A stretch of 64,000 nt of DNA from Hymenopellis radicata (GCA_015501595.1 JADNRX010000113.1:83831-147830), one strand, 5' to 3'. Positions 11,279 to 22,627 are shown, counted from the stretch's first letter. Made by a program: numbers and translations. Notes: a model not told the origin generated them from the letters alone.

Positions 11279-14260
11279 TTGCCTCCATCCCCCATCTCGT
11301 TTCAATCTGGACGTCATTCCTGTGGGAATCCCTCCTCGACGTTAAAGGACTTTTCAGCTACCATACTCTGGATGCTGCACTCGGGGCGAAATCTTCGGAA
11401 AGACAATTCAAACCTCGCTGCAAAGCATTCGAACTGGAAATTGAATTTCCATTCAACAGCAGTATGTGCCCTTATTTCGCGTATGTCTGATGGCTTATTA
11501 TATCAATAGACTTTCGTCTAGATGCAGTGAGATCCGCAGACCTCGCGGACTTGCAATTGTAACGCCATTTTGAAGTTCGCGTCGTGGAACCCTCGTTCGC
11601 TTGATTACGATCTCTTCGTTTACGTGGCAGCGTTGCCATGACCCAGAACTCGGATACGACCACCATATGGATCCGCGAACGTTCGACTTTGGAAACCTTT
11701 TCGCGTTGACAAGATCTCGGTTGGGAAATCCAACTTGGTGCGTTCGAGATTGAAGTTGTGATTATTGCTTTGGATTGATTAGCTGACACTTCTTCCAGAC
11801 GTTCTACTACATTACTCGAATAGCCTCTACATCGGTCGGCTCCGGGTGCTTTCAATTGAACAACATTCCAAAAACCAACTTACGTGTGGCGCAAATTCCG
11901 ACATTTCCTCGAATTCGGTTGACAAAACTAAAGTGATGGAACGTCCTCGAGACCATCTCCGACCACCCTCATCAACCTTTTCGGACCCCAGAAACACCTT
12001 TTCACCCTTCCCGAGAGCATTTCCTCGCATCAGCACCGTCTCCGACGCCGATCTCGGCCCAGTCGCAGTCAGCGCTCTTCGACCAGTGGCGGGGTACTCT
12101 CTCGAAGCAGCGCTTACGAGTAGAACTGCGGCGGACATTTGATGGCGACGTGACTGGGCTGACAGGCATGCGATGTCTGGTGCTGTTAGGACAGGATGAT
12201 GAAGCGCTCGACATGTGGTGTTCGGCGATGGCGGTAGCGGATTGGAGTGGCGGGATGACGACGAACGGGGTAGTCTTAGCTAGACAGCTGAGTCTGCTAC
12301 TACTCTGAACGGTCGCCACAAAGTAAGTCAATCTGGTTTGTTGTTATCGACTGACTTCTGCTGTACAGACCTGAAAATGCAGTGTCATCCCTTCAAACAT
12401 TAGAGAAGCTGCTCCGGCATCCCCAGAGTAGTGTCCTTGTGCTGCAATATCTCTTACCAGGCGCTTCTACTCCCTTCTCTCGACTTGTATCTTGGTTTAT
12501 CCCAAGACATCTCCAAAATCCCGTCCTCATCTCATTTGCGACTGTTGCATTATGATCTATTCCACCACATTGTCACCATTTCCATCCTTCCTCTCACCCA
12601 ATTAGGCGCGCGCTTCCCTTTCGCGTACCTACAGTAACCTATCAGATTTCCATCTCACCCGACCACTGTCCCTCAAAGCGTGCGTGAATTTAGCCAACCT
12701 CTTGGCCCTCGTTCCTACGACGTCCGTGTTACCGGCTTATATTGGAATACTTTCCAACATCATGGCGCACCAGGCTGCTGAGGAAAAAGGAGCGAAGGAA
12801 GCTACCAATTCTGATGACGAAGAAATAACTGTCACCGTCGTCCCGCACTTCAGCTCAGCTAAAACTCAACCCTTGCCTCTGTTCGATTCAAGGACGCTTA
12901 AGTGACTGAAGACCTTACCCTCCGTGCCTCACCTCACTTCTTTGATCATCCATGCAAAGTCATCGAAGGCGCTCATCCGCATTTTCCTTGCGTTAAGTAA
13001 CTGGAGTTTGGTCATTGGAGAGAAATAATGTCTTGTTGATGGTATCTTCGGGCTGGATCCGCGATATTAGTTGATTTGTCTTACGCCCGAGTCCTTTGAG
13101 CAAGGATCAAAAACTCGATTTTGGATCAGAGATGCGGAGGAATGGCCATCGATGTTATGACTGCTAGCGGATGCGTATACAGACTTGTTGTCCACGATGG
13201 GAGATGGCGAGTTCTTTGGCACGGGGAACAGCAAGACGAGGAATCCGCTGAACCTGAATGAGCTGACGCAATGGACAAAGCAGCTCTTGAATACCGCATA
13301 CGTCCTATATTGGCGGCCCAAGGATGGTGGCAGAACGGCGGCATCGGATGTATCATGTATGTTGTACTGCAGGGTTTGGGCGCGATGGGCGTCGGCGCGG
13401 CGGGAAGACAACGTGAGGGTTCTCGATCGACTCTGTCATTTGAGGGTATGTATGCCATACATGTACCCTACAAAGTATGCCTCGGCGCCCTCCTTCGTCC
13501 ACGGTATGTATTTCAAGATTTGTTAGGACGTGTTTACACTAACAAATTCCTTATTAGACTCGACGACCTCAAACTTTGTCGGGCATCAAGAGAAAAGGCC
13601 TTCTGGTTTCCTCTTTCAGGTATTACAATCTCCGTCGCTATATACGCTCGCCCGCTTCGCCCAACGTCACTCCGGCGCGAAACGTGATGTCGGGTTCGAC
13701 TGCGACTTCGAAGGCTCCCCGATGTCTTGCAGGATATTGCTAGAGGTGTCGTCTATGGAATGAAGGCCGTCTCACTGGTATGCTGCTTCTTGTCTGGTGA
13801 GATTAACAATTTGGTCCATTTCTGCTTGAACTAAAATATTTCTGTTAGACGACGCTCGGGTCCCACTAGGCAACGTACGAGGAGTCACGGCGATGCTCAA
13901 GAATGATCCTTATGCCGTCGTCAGGCTCCTGGGGGTAACGGCGGGCCCACCGGACGTTGTGTTGTGTGGATTTCGGCGTATCCCCAGGAAATATCCGTCA
14001 TTCCCGTTCCGCAGGAAGTCGCCAAGTGCGCCCCCACAGTATTATTTATTATATCTTTAGTGCACGGTGGATTACCGACTCTCGAAGAGCCCAGCTCAAC
14101 ATGTAGAACACTGCACACGGACTTTGAAGCAGGAGCCTGCTGGTTATTTAGAAATGATACATTTTTTCGTTTATCGCAGTGTCCATACAGTATTTAGATC
14201 TCAAGATTTAAGTATACTGGATCTGATATCGATGACATCTGCATCAGCCGTTGACAGTGT
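11279..14260 (+). other. gene-like but unrecognised decayed block
   Basis: Several plus-strand stretches look exon-like, for example LLDVKGLFSYHTLDAALGAK near 11330, CLVLLGQDDEALDMWCSAMA near 12180, LVLQYLLPGASTPFSRLVSW near 12440 and an acidic TNSDDEEITVTVVPHF near 12810. They change frame often and contain stops, so no continuous product can be built. Some may belong to the 5' part of the FAB1 relic that follows, but the expected FYVE or chaperonin-like motifs were not seen. I do not assign a function. Confidence 0.3.
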
Positions 14261-14264
14261 GGTT

Positions 14265-14978
14265 CGGAAAAGAGCATACTCGAATCTTTAGGACGATGTG
14301 TCAAATGGAATGCGAACGGCGGAAAGTCGGGTTCTGCGCACGCGGTGAGACTTTGTCTCTCATGTTCTGTTCTACACAATTCTAACATATCCAAAGACGA
14401 CCGTTTCATCGCAAAGGAAATGTCCCGACCCGAGGTGAGACCGTGGAGACATTTGCTCCTGCCTAATTCGACCTCGGCTGTTTCAGCTGATGTACGTCGA
14501 AATCCTTTACAGACCCTGCGAAGAAGCTGACGATACTTCCAGCGACCCACCCTTCTCGCGAAAGTGTTCGGCATCTACAAGCTCACTTTCCGAAAGACCG
14601 ATCATGGATCAGGCCATGGGAAAGCGAAGTCGACTCAAATGAACTTGCTGGTCATGGAAAACAATGAACTCGTTGTGGGCATAGTCGACTACATTCGCAC
14701 ATATACGTGGGATAAGAAGTTGGAGAGCTGGGCGAAAGAATCCGCGTTCCTCGGAGGCGCTGGCAGAGGCGAGCCCACCATCGTCACACCCAGGCAGTAT
14801 CGAAGGTTTATCAGCGCCATGGAGCGTTACTTCCCTCTCGTATTGTCTCACGTCCTCGTCCTCTTCCTACGCATGATTTCTAATTACTCACATCTAGATA
14901 CCTGACCGTTGGATGAATCAAAAAGACACACCGGAAGAAGAATCAAATACTCTAATAGAACTGTGGCCCGACAGGTAG
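14265..14978 (+). pseudogene. FAB1: FAB1/PIKfyve-type phosphatidylinositol-3-phosphate 5-kinase, C-terminal fragment
   Basis: The kinase core is recognisable in pieces: [61 protein letters not shown], then [37 protein letters not shown] and, after an intron (about 14841-14899), [16 protein letters not shown] before a TAG at 14976-14978. Fab1 makes PI(3,5)P2 on endosome/vacuole membranes. At about 14662 the text jumps in frame from LLVMEN to [10 protein letters not shown]. The roughly 80-90 residues that normally lie between them, including the catalytic-loop and metal-binding region, are missing. A tyrosine codon appears as TAA near 14464. It therefore cannot encode an active kinase. The N-terminal FYVE and CCT-like domains are not recognisable here. 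Confidence 0.8.
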
Positions 14979-15132
14979 GAGGCGGGGCTTTTTTTAACAT
15001 ATCTCACATCATTTTTTCTCTTCTGCGCATTACTGATTGACACTACACTGTTTTTACCCACTGCATCCTCATCCTCATCATACTTATACCCTTCGCCAAT
15101 CACTCATGTAATAATTGTATCAAAGTTCCATA

Positions 15133-15690
15133 TCAGACATACTTCGCCTTCTTGTTCGGTTGTGGGGTACCCTTATCAACGTCCTTCCTCGTCTTGTCCT
15201 GGCTAGACCTCCACTGCTGCATGCGACGCAACGCCACAGCAACCAGCGCCCACGTCCGACTGGAGGCCGTTGAACGTTATGGCATTGTCGACCATGAGCG
15301 CCATATCCTCCTCGAGCGCCTCTATCGTCTCGTACTTGTCAGAATCCAGCTTGCCTCTGATCAGCCGCAGATCTCGAGCGCGCTTTTTCGGAATGACATC
15401 GAAATACGTGGGAACGCCTAGAAGGACGGGGTCCACGGCCTGCCCGGAATACGAAGGAGCTAAAACATCAGGTTAAGCAAGACGGTTTTTACGATGAAAC
15501 AAACGGACGACTTACACTGGGTCGTCCCTCAGTTTCGTCAGGATAGCCTGCATGCCACGCTTCTCCGCCCGCTTTCTCACTACGAGACGGGATCTCGTAC
15601 ATCCTGTACTCCACCTCGTTCCATGTCAGTCCGAGTCGCGAAATATAATCCCGCGTTAAACCCAGCTTCTCCTCCAGGGAAAGCCGTGCC
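15133..15690 (-). pseudogene. bromodomain protein C-terminus (TAF2-like?), frameshifted
   Basis: The minus strand encodes VDPVLLGVPTYFDVIPKKRA, KLDSDKYETIEALEEDMALM and VDNAITFNGL, the ZA-loop, B-helix and asparagine region of a bromodomain (acetyl-lysine reader). A basic tail DKGTPQPNKKAKYV and a stop at 15133-15135 follow. Upstream sequence (LSLEEKLGLTRDYISRLGLT, then ILTKLRDDPS and SFVFR) fits the preceding helices. One-base frame shifts are needed at about 15446 (between SFVFR and AVDPV) and about 15228 (after FNGLQSDVG), so the copy is broken. The ending resembles TFIID subunit TAF2 of basidiomycetes, but that name is only a guess. An intron lies at about 15458-15514. Confidence 0.6.
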
Positions 15691-15697
15691 GTGTAAT

Positions 15698-15721
15698 TGA
15701 TGATGATGATGATGATGATGG
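15698..15721. repeat. (ATG/TGA)n trinucleotide microsatellite
   Basis: About eight tandem GAT/ATG units just upstream (minus-strand sense) of the bromodomain exons. Confidence 0.85.
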
Positions 15722-15737
15722 CAGTGGAAGGAGATCT

Positions 15738-16550
15738 TTAATAGTCAATCGCAACTCCGCAAGAAGTCGCATCACCTATCCTCGTTTGTCCTCCACCGTC
15801 GCGGGGAGCTTGGACCGCGTACGTTTGGACTGAGGTTGGAGTGAAGACCACGAGGCAGAAGCAAAGACAACATGACCGGTATCCAGCTGTTTCCGTTTGT
15901 GTGAAGCCCTGGGCTGGGAAGCGAGAGGAGAAGGGACATCCGGGGTTGTGGGATAGGACGGCCCTGAGGACGTGCAAGGACTGAAAAGCGAACAGGGTCG
16001 TCCTTGCGATGATTGAACAGCTGGCGAGCGGCAGCGTCTCTCGTGGGTCCGCTACGAGAGCTGGTGGCATCCTCGGCCATCCTGCGAAGGGTTGGAATGG
16101 GATCCCGCTCTAGATCGAACAGTTTGTGGGCCTGTTTGCCGACTGCTGCGCTAGTCGGGGAGACGGGGACGATAATATTTTGAGGCGGCGAGAGAAATCA
16201 TCTGGATCCGCTTCCTGTAGTGGACGTGAGACGATGACCTGGACCGACATGTTTGACCGTCTGGGAGATTGCGACGGCTTGGAAGATGGCTGGGGCGCGA
16301 GTTTTGGAGAACGTTCCGACTGAGCTGGGCGCTCTGGCCTGTCGCGAGGTTTGATGGCGCTGGGAAAACAATGAGCAGAAAGTCTGAGAGCGGGAAAGGG
16401 CGCGCACGCTGCGTTCCGACCACGCAAGGCGATGAGTGTCTCGTCGAGGTCGGTGGGCTGTGGGTCTCTGGAGGAGTCCCGATGAAGGAGATCGCGTTCT
16501 TTACCTTTGCGCGAGGGTTTCTGAAAATCATTGATATATCGAAACCGGCG
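15738..16550 (-). pseudogene. Ser/Pro/Arg-rich gene fragment, unrecognised
   Basis: Minus-strand exon-like text runs from about 16550 (GKERDLLHRDSSRDPQPTDL) through a Pro/Ser-rich region (SKPSQSPRRSNMSVQVIVSR) to LFDLERDPIPTLRRMAEDAT and RQLFNHRKDDPVRFSVLARP. At least two frame changes (near 16110 and 15960) are needed to connect these pieces. The last motif reminds me of the linker of EST1/SMG7-type DNA/RNA-binding proteins of basidiomycetes, but this is weak. The 76-bp tandem array lies immediately upstream and may have replaced the 5' end. Confidence 0.35.
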
Positions 16551-16989
16551 GTCCCGCCTGTTTGAGGCAGCGAGTTCGTTCATTTGAAACGAAAACCATC
16601 GGAAATATAGAGGCAACGTCCAGATGGTCCCGCCTGTTTGAGGCAGCGAGTTCGTTCATTTGAAACGAAAACCATCGGAAAGAGAGAGGCAACGTCCAGA
16701 TGGTCCCGCCTGTTTGAGGCAGCGAGTTCGTTCATTTGAAACGAAAACCATCGGAAAGAGAGAGGCAACGTCCAGATGGTCCCGCCTGTTTGAGGCAGCG
16801 AGTTCGTTCATTTGAAACGAAAACCATCGGAAATATAGAGGCAACGTCCAGATGGTCCCGCCTGTTTGAGGCAGCGAGTTCGTTCATTTGAAACGAAAAC
16901 CATCGGAAATATAGAGGCAACGTCCAGATGGTCCCGCCTGTTTGAGGCAGCGAGTTCGTTCATTTGAAACGAAAACCATCGGAAATATT
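16551..16989. repeat. 76-bp tandem repeat, about 5.8 copies
   Basis: Units begin with GTCCCGCCTGTTTGAGGCAG at 16551, 16627, 16703, 16779, 16855 and 16931, exactly 76 bp apart; the last is partial. Units differ almost only in a GAAATATAGAGG versus GAAAGAGAGAGG segment. 76 is not a multiple of three, so the frame rotates and a translated repeat protein is unlikely, although each frame stays open for about 60 codons. On the minus strand each unit contains a CTGCCTCAAACAG stretch that resembles a 3' splice site. Confidence 0.95.
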
Positions 16990-17599
16990 TGAGACAGAGA
17001 CTCGATGCGGTGGTGATGGGATGAAAGTTCGTCGACCGAGGTCGGAGCTAGGTCAAGGGGTATCCGATCACAGAATTTCTCAAAACGTCTGGTCTGTTTG
17101 ATTGTGTTTACTTTGGAGGCTCAAACTTGTAGACAGGCAAAGCGTCCGCGTCAATCCTCGTGTAACTTTTGGTGTAGACCTCGGATAAATATTCGTAGTA
17201 CATACATTTTATGTAACATATTTAAACAATTATTGGACAAGTAATGAGACTTGTCCGTACAGCGGTGAACCATGTAGAAACAAAATGCGATATTTTCAAC
17301 TTTTCACGTGATCAACGGAAATGACCGAGGAGCGCGTCGCGTCGCTACCGTCTACTATATCAAGAATAACAATGATTTCACTCTAGGGCATTGCTGGTGA
17401 GTAGTCGTCGCCTTTAAGAGGCAGAACGAAGCCAAAACCAAGCGTGGAAAACGGAAAGACCGTGGCACAAGCGGCGAAAAGGGGTGATTGCCATTTTCGG
17501 ATGATGATCATCGTTGCCATAATGATAATCTTTTGGAGACGGCGTGGCAGATTCTGTGATCCGATCCCCCCTTGACTCCTTGAGCTAGGTTCCGAACAA
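16990..17599. other. intergenic, nothing recognised
   Basis: AT-rich in the middle (17200-17260). One 90-codon minus-strand frame (17383-17655) runs into the hairpin at 17600 and has no recognisable motif. Confidence 0.4.
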
Positions 17600-17672
17600 G
17601 CCCCTTCTGCCGTTCCATGCCGCGATCCAAATAAACCAAATTTGGATCGCGGCATGGAACGGCAGAAGGGGC
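17600..17672. repeat. perfect 33-bp inverted repeat with 7-nt loop
   Basis: GCCCCTTCTGCCGTTCCATG starts the left arm (17600-17632). The right arm (17640-17672) is its exact reverse complement across all 33 bases, around the loop AAACCAA. Such perfection implies recent origin, by foldback duplication or as a small palindromic element. Confidence 0.95.
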
Positions 17673-17987
17673 CTGCATTTCCTCTCTACTCGACGCCGAC
17701 GACCACTTGGCGACTCCGTCAAGTGGAGTAATTTATTCCTGGGACCTTTATCTATAATATCCTCCGTGCTTTTCTACTCTAATATATTGTCTTTCAACGT
17801 ATACTCCGTGATTTAGCTGGGTGATCGTGCTGGTAGAGCACCAAGTAAGGAACTGCTTTTACATCCCAATCACGTCGGTACGCGCCCAGATTTTAATGTA
17901 AGGCGTGTCTAACAGACATTGAACCATGAACAGGTCCATTCCAGCATTCTTAGTCCCTCAGTCCAGCTTAATTAGTGTGTCGCCGTC

Positions 17988-18460
17988 ATGGCGCCTACTA
18001 CTCCTCCTCGTCCATCAACCTCTTCCACTGCCCCGCCACCCCAGACTCCCGCCCGGCGTCGAAAAGACCCAGTGTCGAGTCGACTTCAGGGCATAAAACT
18101 TTCGCTCCTTGGTCACCTCTCTGTCGACTCTATCCGCTATGAGTTGATCAAAGCGCTTAACCTCGCCCGAGGACTGGCAAACGCACGCCATCCACCAAGT
18201 CCTGGAAGGATACGACTCCATGGTTCTAGCAGGTACCGGTTACGGCAAAAGTCTGCTATTCGAAGGGCTGTCCATCATGGCCAATCTCAAGCTGAAGAAG
18301 CTCCGAAAGTTAGTTATTGTCATCTGTCCGCTCAAGGCACTCGAACGCGACCAGGTACGTATTCACATTGATTTTTTTAGCTATAGCTGACACTGAAGCA
18401 GGCCGAGCAAGCGAAAGCTAAGGGAATCGATACTCTCGTCATGCCGAGGAAGGGAACCAA
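17988..18460 (+). pseudogene. RecQ-like helicase, N-terminal fragment
   Basis: The ATG at 17988 opens a Pro/Ser/Thr-rich leader. After a one-base frame slip near 18165 the text reads PEDWQTHAIHQVLEGYDSMV, a Q-motif-like lead-in, then Walker A AGTGYGKSLLFEG and motif Ia VIVICPLKALERDQ. An intron (about 18355-18402) is followed by [16 protein letters not shown]. The sequence is then cut off within about 20 codons by the oppositely oriented SCC2 fragment. Motif II (DEAH/DEVH) onward is absent. Similar RecQ-type ORFs are abundant in agaricomycete repeat-rich DNA, so it may derive from a mobile-element-linked helicase rather than the DNA-repair gene. Confidence 0.65.
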
Positions 18461-19260
18461 AGTTCCTCGATGGTCTTGCTAGCTAGATCCTTGACGGATT
18501 CGTTCTCATCCAACATGCGCAAGACTAGATGAGTGCCGATCTCGACCTGCTGGGCAGCGTCTCGAGTCACAGCGTAGTACGCTTTGAGAAGTTTGATGAC
18601 CCTCTTTCTAACAGGATCCTAGCAAATGTGAATGTTAGTGCAGAACGGACGGATATTTAAGGACTCACAGCTATACGGTCGGCGATCTTTGGGAAATATC
18701 CGCTGGCAACCTCGAAACTGTTGAGCATGTACTTCCGTATCAACACATTGAGGATGGGGTTAAACTTCGAGTGCCGCAGATTCTGAATGGTTCCAATTTC
18801 CTCTGCATGTCGGTCGATCTTGGCCATTTCTTCCTGCGATCTAAGAGGGTCACAGTAAGCGAAATATACTCGAAAAGCGGACGACTTGCCTAACATCGAA
18901 GACATCGGACTGCGGATCCTTGCCGATACTTCGCAAAGCGCGCTTCAGTTTGTGACCGAACGGTCCAGTGCTCTGCTTGTCGGTGAGTCTTCATCGGAGG
19001 ACATAGTCGTTGTAATGGTCTTGATGCCTAACTTGCGCGAGTTCATTCCCAAATGTCGCAGCGGTGAGTTGTTGTGCACTCTGGACAGGGAAATAAGTGA
19101 CGGTCCATGGGCGAGGTATCTAGAACAGGACTTACATGGTACGGCGGATCTTCTGTTGACCGTTTCGCGTTGAAGTGGGAGGACACAGTCAAAAGTTTAT
19201 CAAACTCATTCGCGTCGACACGACCGACGATCTTCTAACAGATTAGAGACAAAAGAGTTA
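18461..19260 (-). pseudogene. SCC2: SCC2/NIPBL (Mis4) cohesin-loader fragment
   Basis: Minus-strand exons read ALRSIGKDPQSDVFDV, KYMLNSFEVASGYFPKIADR, then after an intron (about 18620-18668) [37 protein letters not shown] and KTIEELWFP. This is the highly conserved HEAT-repeat core of the sister-chromatid cohesion loader Scc2, which with Scc4 loads cohesin in the nucleus. Only this ~250-residue part is present, ending at WFPSSA and a stop, where the gene meets the RecQ fragment tail-to-tail. The upstream part to about 19260 is weakly supported. Without the remaining HEAT array it cannot be a working loader. Confidence 0.75.
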
Positions 19261-20612
19261 CTTTACAAACAATGTAATCACCTCATCTGAAGGTTTCAGA
19301 AGCTTAAGGTTAGCATGGGTCACCGTCTTCGCTTCAGGTAGTAACCGCAATGGCAATAGGCATCGGGGAACATGTCACCGTTGGTGCGGGTGCTGTGGAT
19401 GGCGAGTCGGACGAAGAAGAAGAGGCGGAGGAGGAGCAGGAGGCTGTCCAAGATAGAGAGCGAAACTTGAAAGGCGTGGTCGTGTGGTCGTCATCTCCGG
19501 AACCCGATCTCACGAGAATTTTGCTGCTCCTTGCCAACTCGTTTAGCCGCCGAGATTCGATATGATTTTCCTATCATAATCCAGCCGTGTATCGGTGATT
19601 GAAGGATTGACGCGACTCGGACCAGAACTGAGAAAAGCCGACTGGAAGAACGGATCCCTATAAAAATTATAGCGAACGCTTGCAAGGACCTCAGCAGGGG
19701 GCGAACCCCGTCTGTCTGGGTATACCACCAGACAGAAGACATAACCACTCTGTCATTGAGGACGTATGTCATTGTGTTTGAGTCACATTGCAACATTTGA
19801 CTATCCTCTCTCAGATTACATGGTAGGCTATTTTAACGCCGTACCTATCTTTTGCTCTTGTTCATGGTTTGCTTCGATATCAACTTGGGACAGTTCCCGC
19901 TGTTCAAGCGAATCCCTCCGAAGCGCGACAGACAAGCTGGAGATCATTAACGACCTGTATTCGGAAATTATATGGACACTTCAGTACAAATTCCGTCTTC
20001 CTCCAGGTAAGTAACGTTTCTAGCAAGCATCTCTCTAAAAAAAGTGGGTATGCATAAACGCGTCGGGTCTATAAATACACCTTAGCGTAATACATGCAAG
20101 TGGTGAGACAAGGTACACTGTTGTTCAAGAAGTTCTCGGATGCAGGCCTGAAATTCGTTCGTCAGGAGACGCGTGCACATGGAACGGAGGACACCCACCG
20201 AGCCCCACAACTCCTTTGTGCACACGAGAGCATCACCTCAGGCTTGACGACACCACTCGTACACAACTAGGTGAACCAACAAGAATCAGATGGGAGGAAG
20301 GCGACCAAGCCGATTTTGAACCATACAGGACAAACAGCCCTGTGCTCCCAATTCTTTTCTTGTTTGAGAGCTGATTTGTACCGGCTGAAGAGCTCGCCAA
20401 CTCTGAGGACACCGATGACGGTCTTGCAGCAAGTGAGCATAATTTCAGGTGCGGAGCGAGGAGCTCACCTTAAATCTTTTCGAGCGATCCCAGTCTGGGG
20501 GAGGAGGCTCGAACAGAGCGAAACGCGTAGATAGAGGCATAGTATCAACTGGAACCGGTCAATGTGGCATCGCCTCTTGATCGGACCGCAATCTTTACTG
20601 CATCTTTCGCTC
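19261..20612. other. no recognisable gene
   Basis: A plus-strand frame at 19350-19565 contains an acidic run (DGESDEEEEAEEEQEAV) whose reverse complement is a Ser-rich run; neither is convincing. The rest shows only short frames. Confidence 0.4.
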
Positions 20613-20620
20613 TTCCGCCA

Positions 20621-21656
20621 TGGATTCTGAACCCCAGCCCGACAACATCACCGACAGTCCTGACATTCAAAGACTGCGCTCCATCCCCTTGGATAAGGAT
20701 CCTGGTCTGACGTGGCCGCACCAAATGCGTTACCAAGTACGCGTCTTGTTCTTTTTTCCCGCCGGAAGGGAATGACCCACTCCGACTTCAGGAAATAAAA
20801 ATACGCCTTGGAGAGCGCAAGGCCCGTCTCCTCTTTTCCAAGCTGAAAGCCACGGACAAAGCGGACAAAGGGTGGAGGACTAAAGCGATCTGCACGGTTC
20901 GTACATCTATCGTCTGAGAGACATTTACCAAGTTAGCACAGAAATGTAGAGATCCTGAATTTAAGCCCAATTTTACCTTCGTCTGTCCGTGTCAGTTTGT
21001 TCTCCACTCTGTATGTACACCGGTCGTCTTCTTCGGTATCCTGTTACTCAACGGCCTTCAGTCTTGTCTCAATGGATGTCGTCGTCAGTCGCATTGTAAG
21101 GCTAAGTTAAAGTACAAGAGACGAGTCTTACCTTTTATGTAGGTCCCGTTTGCCCTCAAGCCGATCAAATGGGAGGCTTTCAGATGGTTCACATCAACTG
21201 GGTGTCCGCGGACTTCATCAAACAAGCTGTCGTCAAAAAAAACCGCAATGAGCGGTTTTTGAAGAAAACTGTCAGTCCTGAAAAGCAACGGGCTTACATC
21301 GAGCTTGCTACCGCTAAGCACGAACACCTTGTCGATAAACGGCCAGAGGTTCCGCAGCGTAAGCGGCCTCAGGGGCCGGACCCTGCCTGGTTTGCGGCAA
21401 GGCAAGTTGGAAGGATGACCGCTTCTCGTCCGTCTTGCAGCTTACCGCGTCGACGTCCACCAACTGGAACTATTCATCGCCGGAGGAGGACCCCAGCAAC
21501 TCAGAAGTCATGTCTGTTGATGAAGCGAGCGAAGGTGATAGCAATGATGCGGACGAGCGAAAGAAGTGGCAGGAGCTATTAGCATCAAAGCGGATGGACG
21601 TGTCGAAATATGTGGAACGGTACGGCCGTAATGCGCTGGTTTATGGCCACTGGTGA
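20621..21656 (+). CDS. hypothetical protein, multi-exon, possibly frameshifted
   Basis: Starts MDSEPQPDNITDSPDIQRLR. An intron of about 56 nt (from about 20739) leads to IKIRLGERKARLLFSKLKAT. Further introns precede VHINWVSADFIKQAVVKKNR and the Lys/Arg-rich QRKRPQGPDPAWFAARQVG. The acidic, Ser-rich end (SPEEDPSNSEVMSVDEASEG, then ERYGRNALVYGHW) is in another frame from about 21400 and reaches a TGA at 21654-21656. Either an unrecognised intron or a one-base slip lies there. No family recognised; the charge-alternating layout fits a nuclear protein. Exon limits are approximate. Confidence 0.4.
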
Positions 21657-22072
21657 ATGGTTTTTGGGAGGGTGGATAAAGGAGACTTTGAGGTTTACGG
21701 GAGATTACTGTTGTCATTGATGATTCAGAGTTTGAGAGGTGATGGCGCCCTGTTTCCTTGTCATATGTCGTAGATTCTACATCTTGTACTTTCAAGTCCG
21801 AGAAATCTCAGATCCATCCGTGGTGCTTGTCTCGTTGTGTCTCCCTTTTAGTGCCGTCTTCATGTCCTCCCCCCCTCCTGCGTCGGGTACCGGTTCATCT
21901 TCCGCCTCTTGCCTCTTTATCTCTATAGAGGTCCCCTCCGACACGATTCTAGAACCGACAAATTCGGAGAGATCCATACGGGTTATGCCGCTTATGCGAG
22001 AAGATGATGGTGAACACTGATCATTACAGTAACAGCCAAAGTAACACCTGCTGTCACCAAGACATTTTTAAT
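21657..22072. other. intergenic
   Basis: Downstream of the hypothetical gene; short Ser/Pro-rich frames only. Confidence 0.4.
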
Positions 22073-22627
22073 TCAAAAGGTATAGTCGACTAAGGCTACT
22101 TCACGAGATACAAAGAAGGTAGGTACACGAGAACATTTATTATTCAACTTTGCAACAACGGTCCGGCACTTCGAAGAACAGTCGTTGCATGGAAAGGGTA
22201 GTACCACAGATATATACACCGTCCCGTCAAAGATGGCATTGCGGAAAGCGCTTTCCGCGGGCCTGGATGGAACGGGAGGACTACATATATGTATCCCGTG
22301 TCGAGAGTTGGTAACCACCAGGTTTACAGTGCGACAGCTGGTGGTTGCAACATTAGGCAATGTTGCCACACAAGAAAAGAGGCCGCCATGCACTTCCAAT
22401 TCGCGGAGAAGCGGCATGCGAGGGAAGAAGATATCTGGCGAACTAGGAAACCCAAACGCTAGGTTATCAGTCAGCAAGGCAATGCGATGATATTGAAAAC
22501 AGACATACTCCAACGAATTTTCAGGACTTGCAAGGAAAGGCGACATTCGCGTCCAATACCAGCCGTGCTGACTGCTTGACGCAAAACCTATGGCGAAATT
22601 AGATGGTTTTAAACCGATTCTGACCAC
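22073..22627 (-). CDS. F-box/LRR-type fragment, tentative
   Basis: A 184-codon minus frame. Its middle, SPDIFFPRMPLLRELEVHGG, resembles the leucine-rich hydrophobic ladder of agaricomycete F-box-associated proteins. A likely intron (about 22447-22512, ending CCTAG) would join SLE to SPDIFF. No F-box is present. It directly follows the Gypsy relic and may be a fragment of a host gene. Confidence 0.25.
   Translation of the reverse strand: MVRIGLKPSNFAIGFASSSQHGWYWTRMSPFLASPENSLEYVCFQYHRIALLTDNLAFGFPSSPDIFFPRMPLLRELEVHGGLFSCVATLPNVATTSCRTVNLVVTNSRHGIHICSPPVPSRPAESAFRNAIFDGTVYISVVLPFPCNDCSSKCRTVVAKLNNKCSRVPTFFVSREVALVDYTF

Noticed and set aside
16551..16989. CRISPR-like array
   Set aside because: Units are directly contiguous 76-bp tandem copies with no unique spacers, in a eukaryotic context.
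17806..17880. tRNA-like stretch with GGTAGAGCACC
   Set aside because: The D-arm-like hairpin is present, but there is no GGTTCGANYCC B box or closing acceptor stem; not a tRNA.
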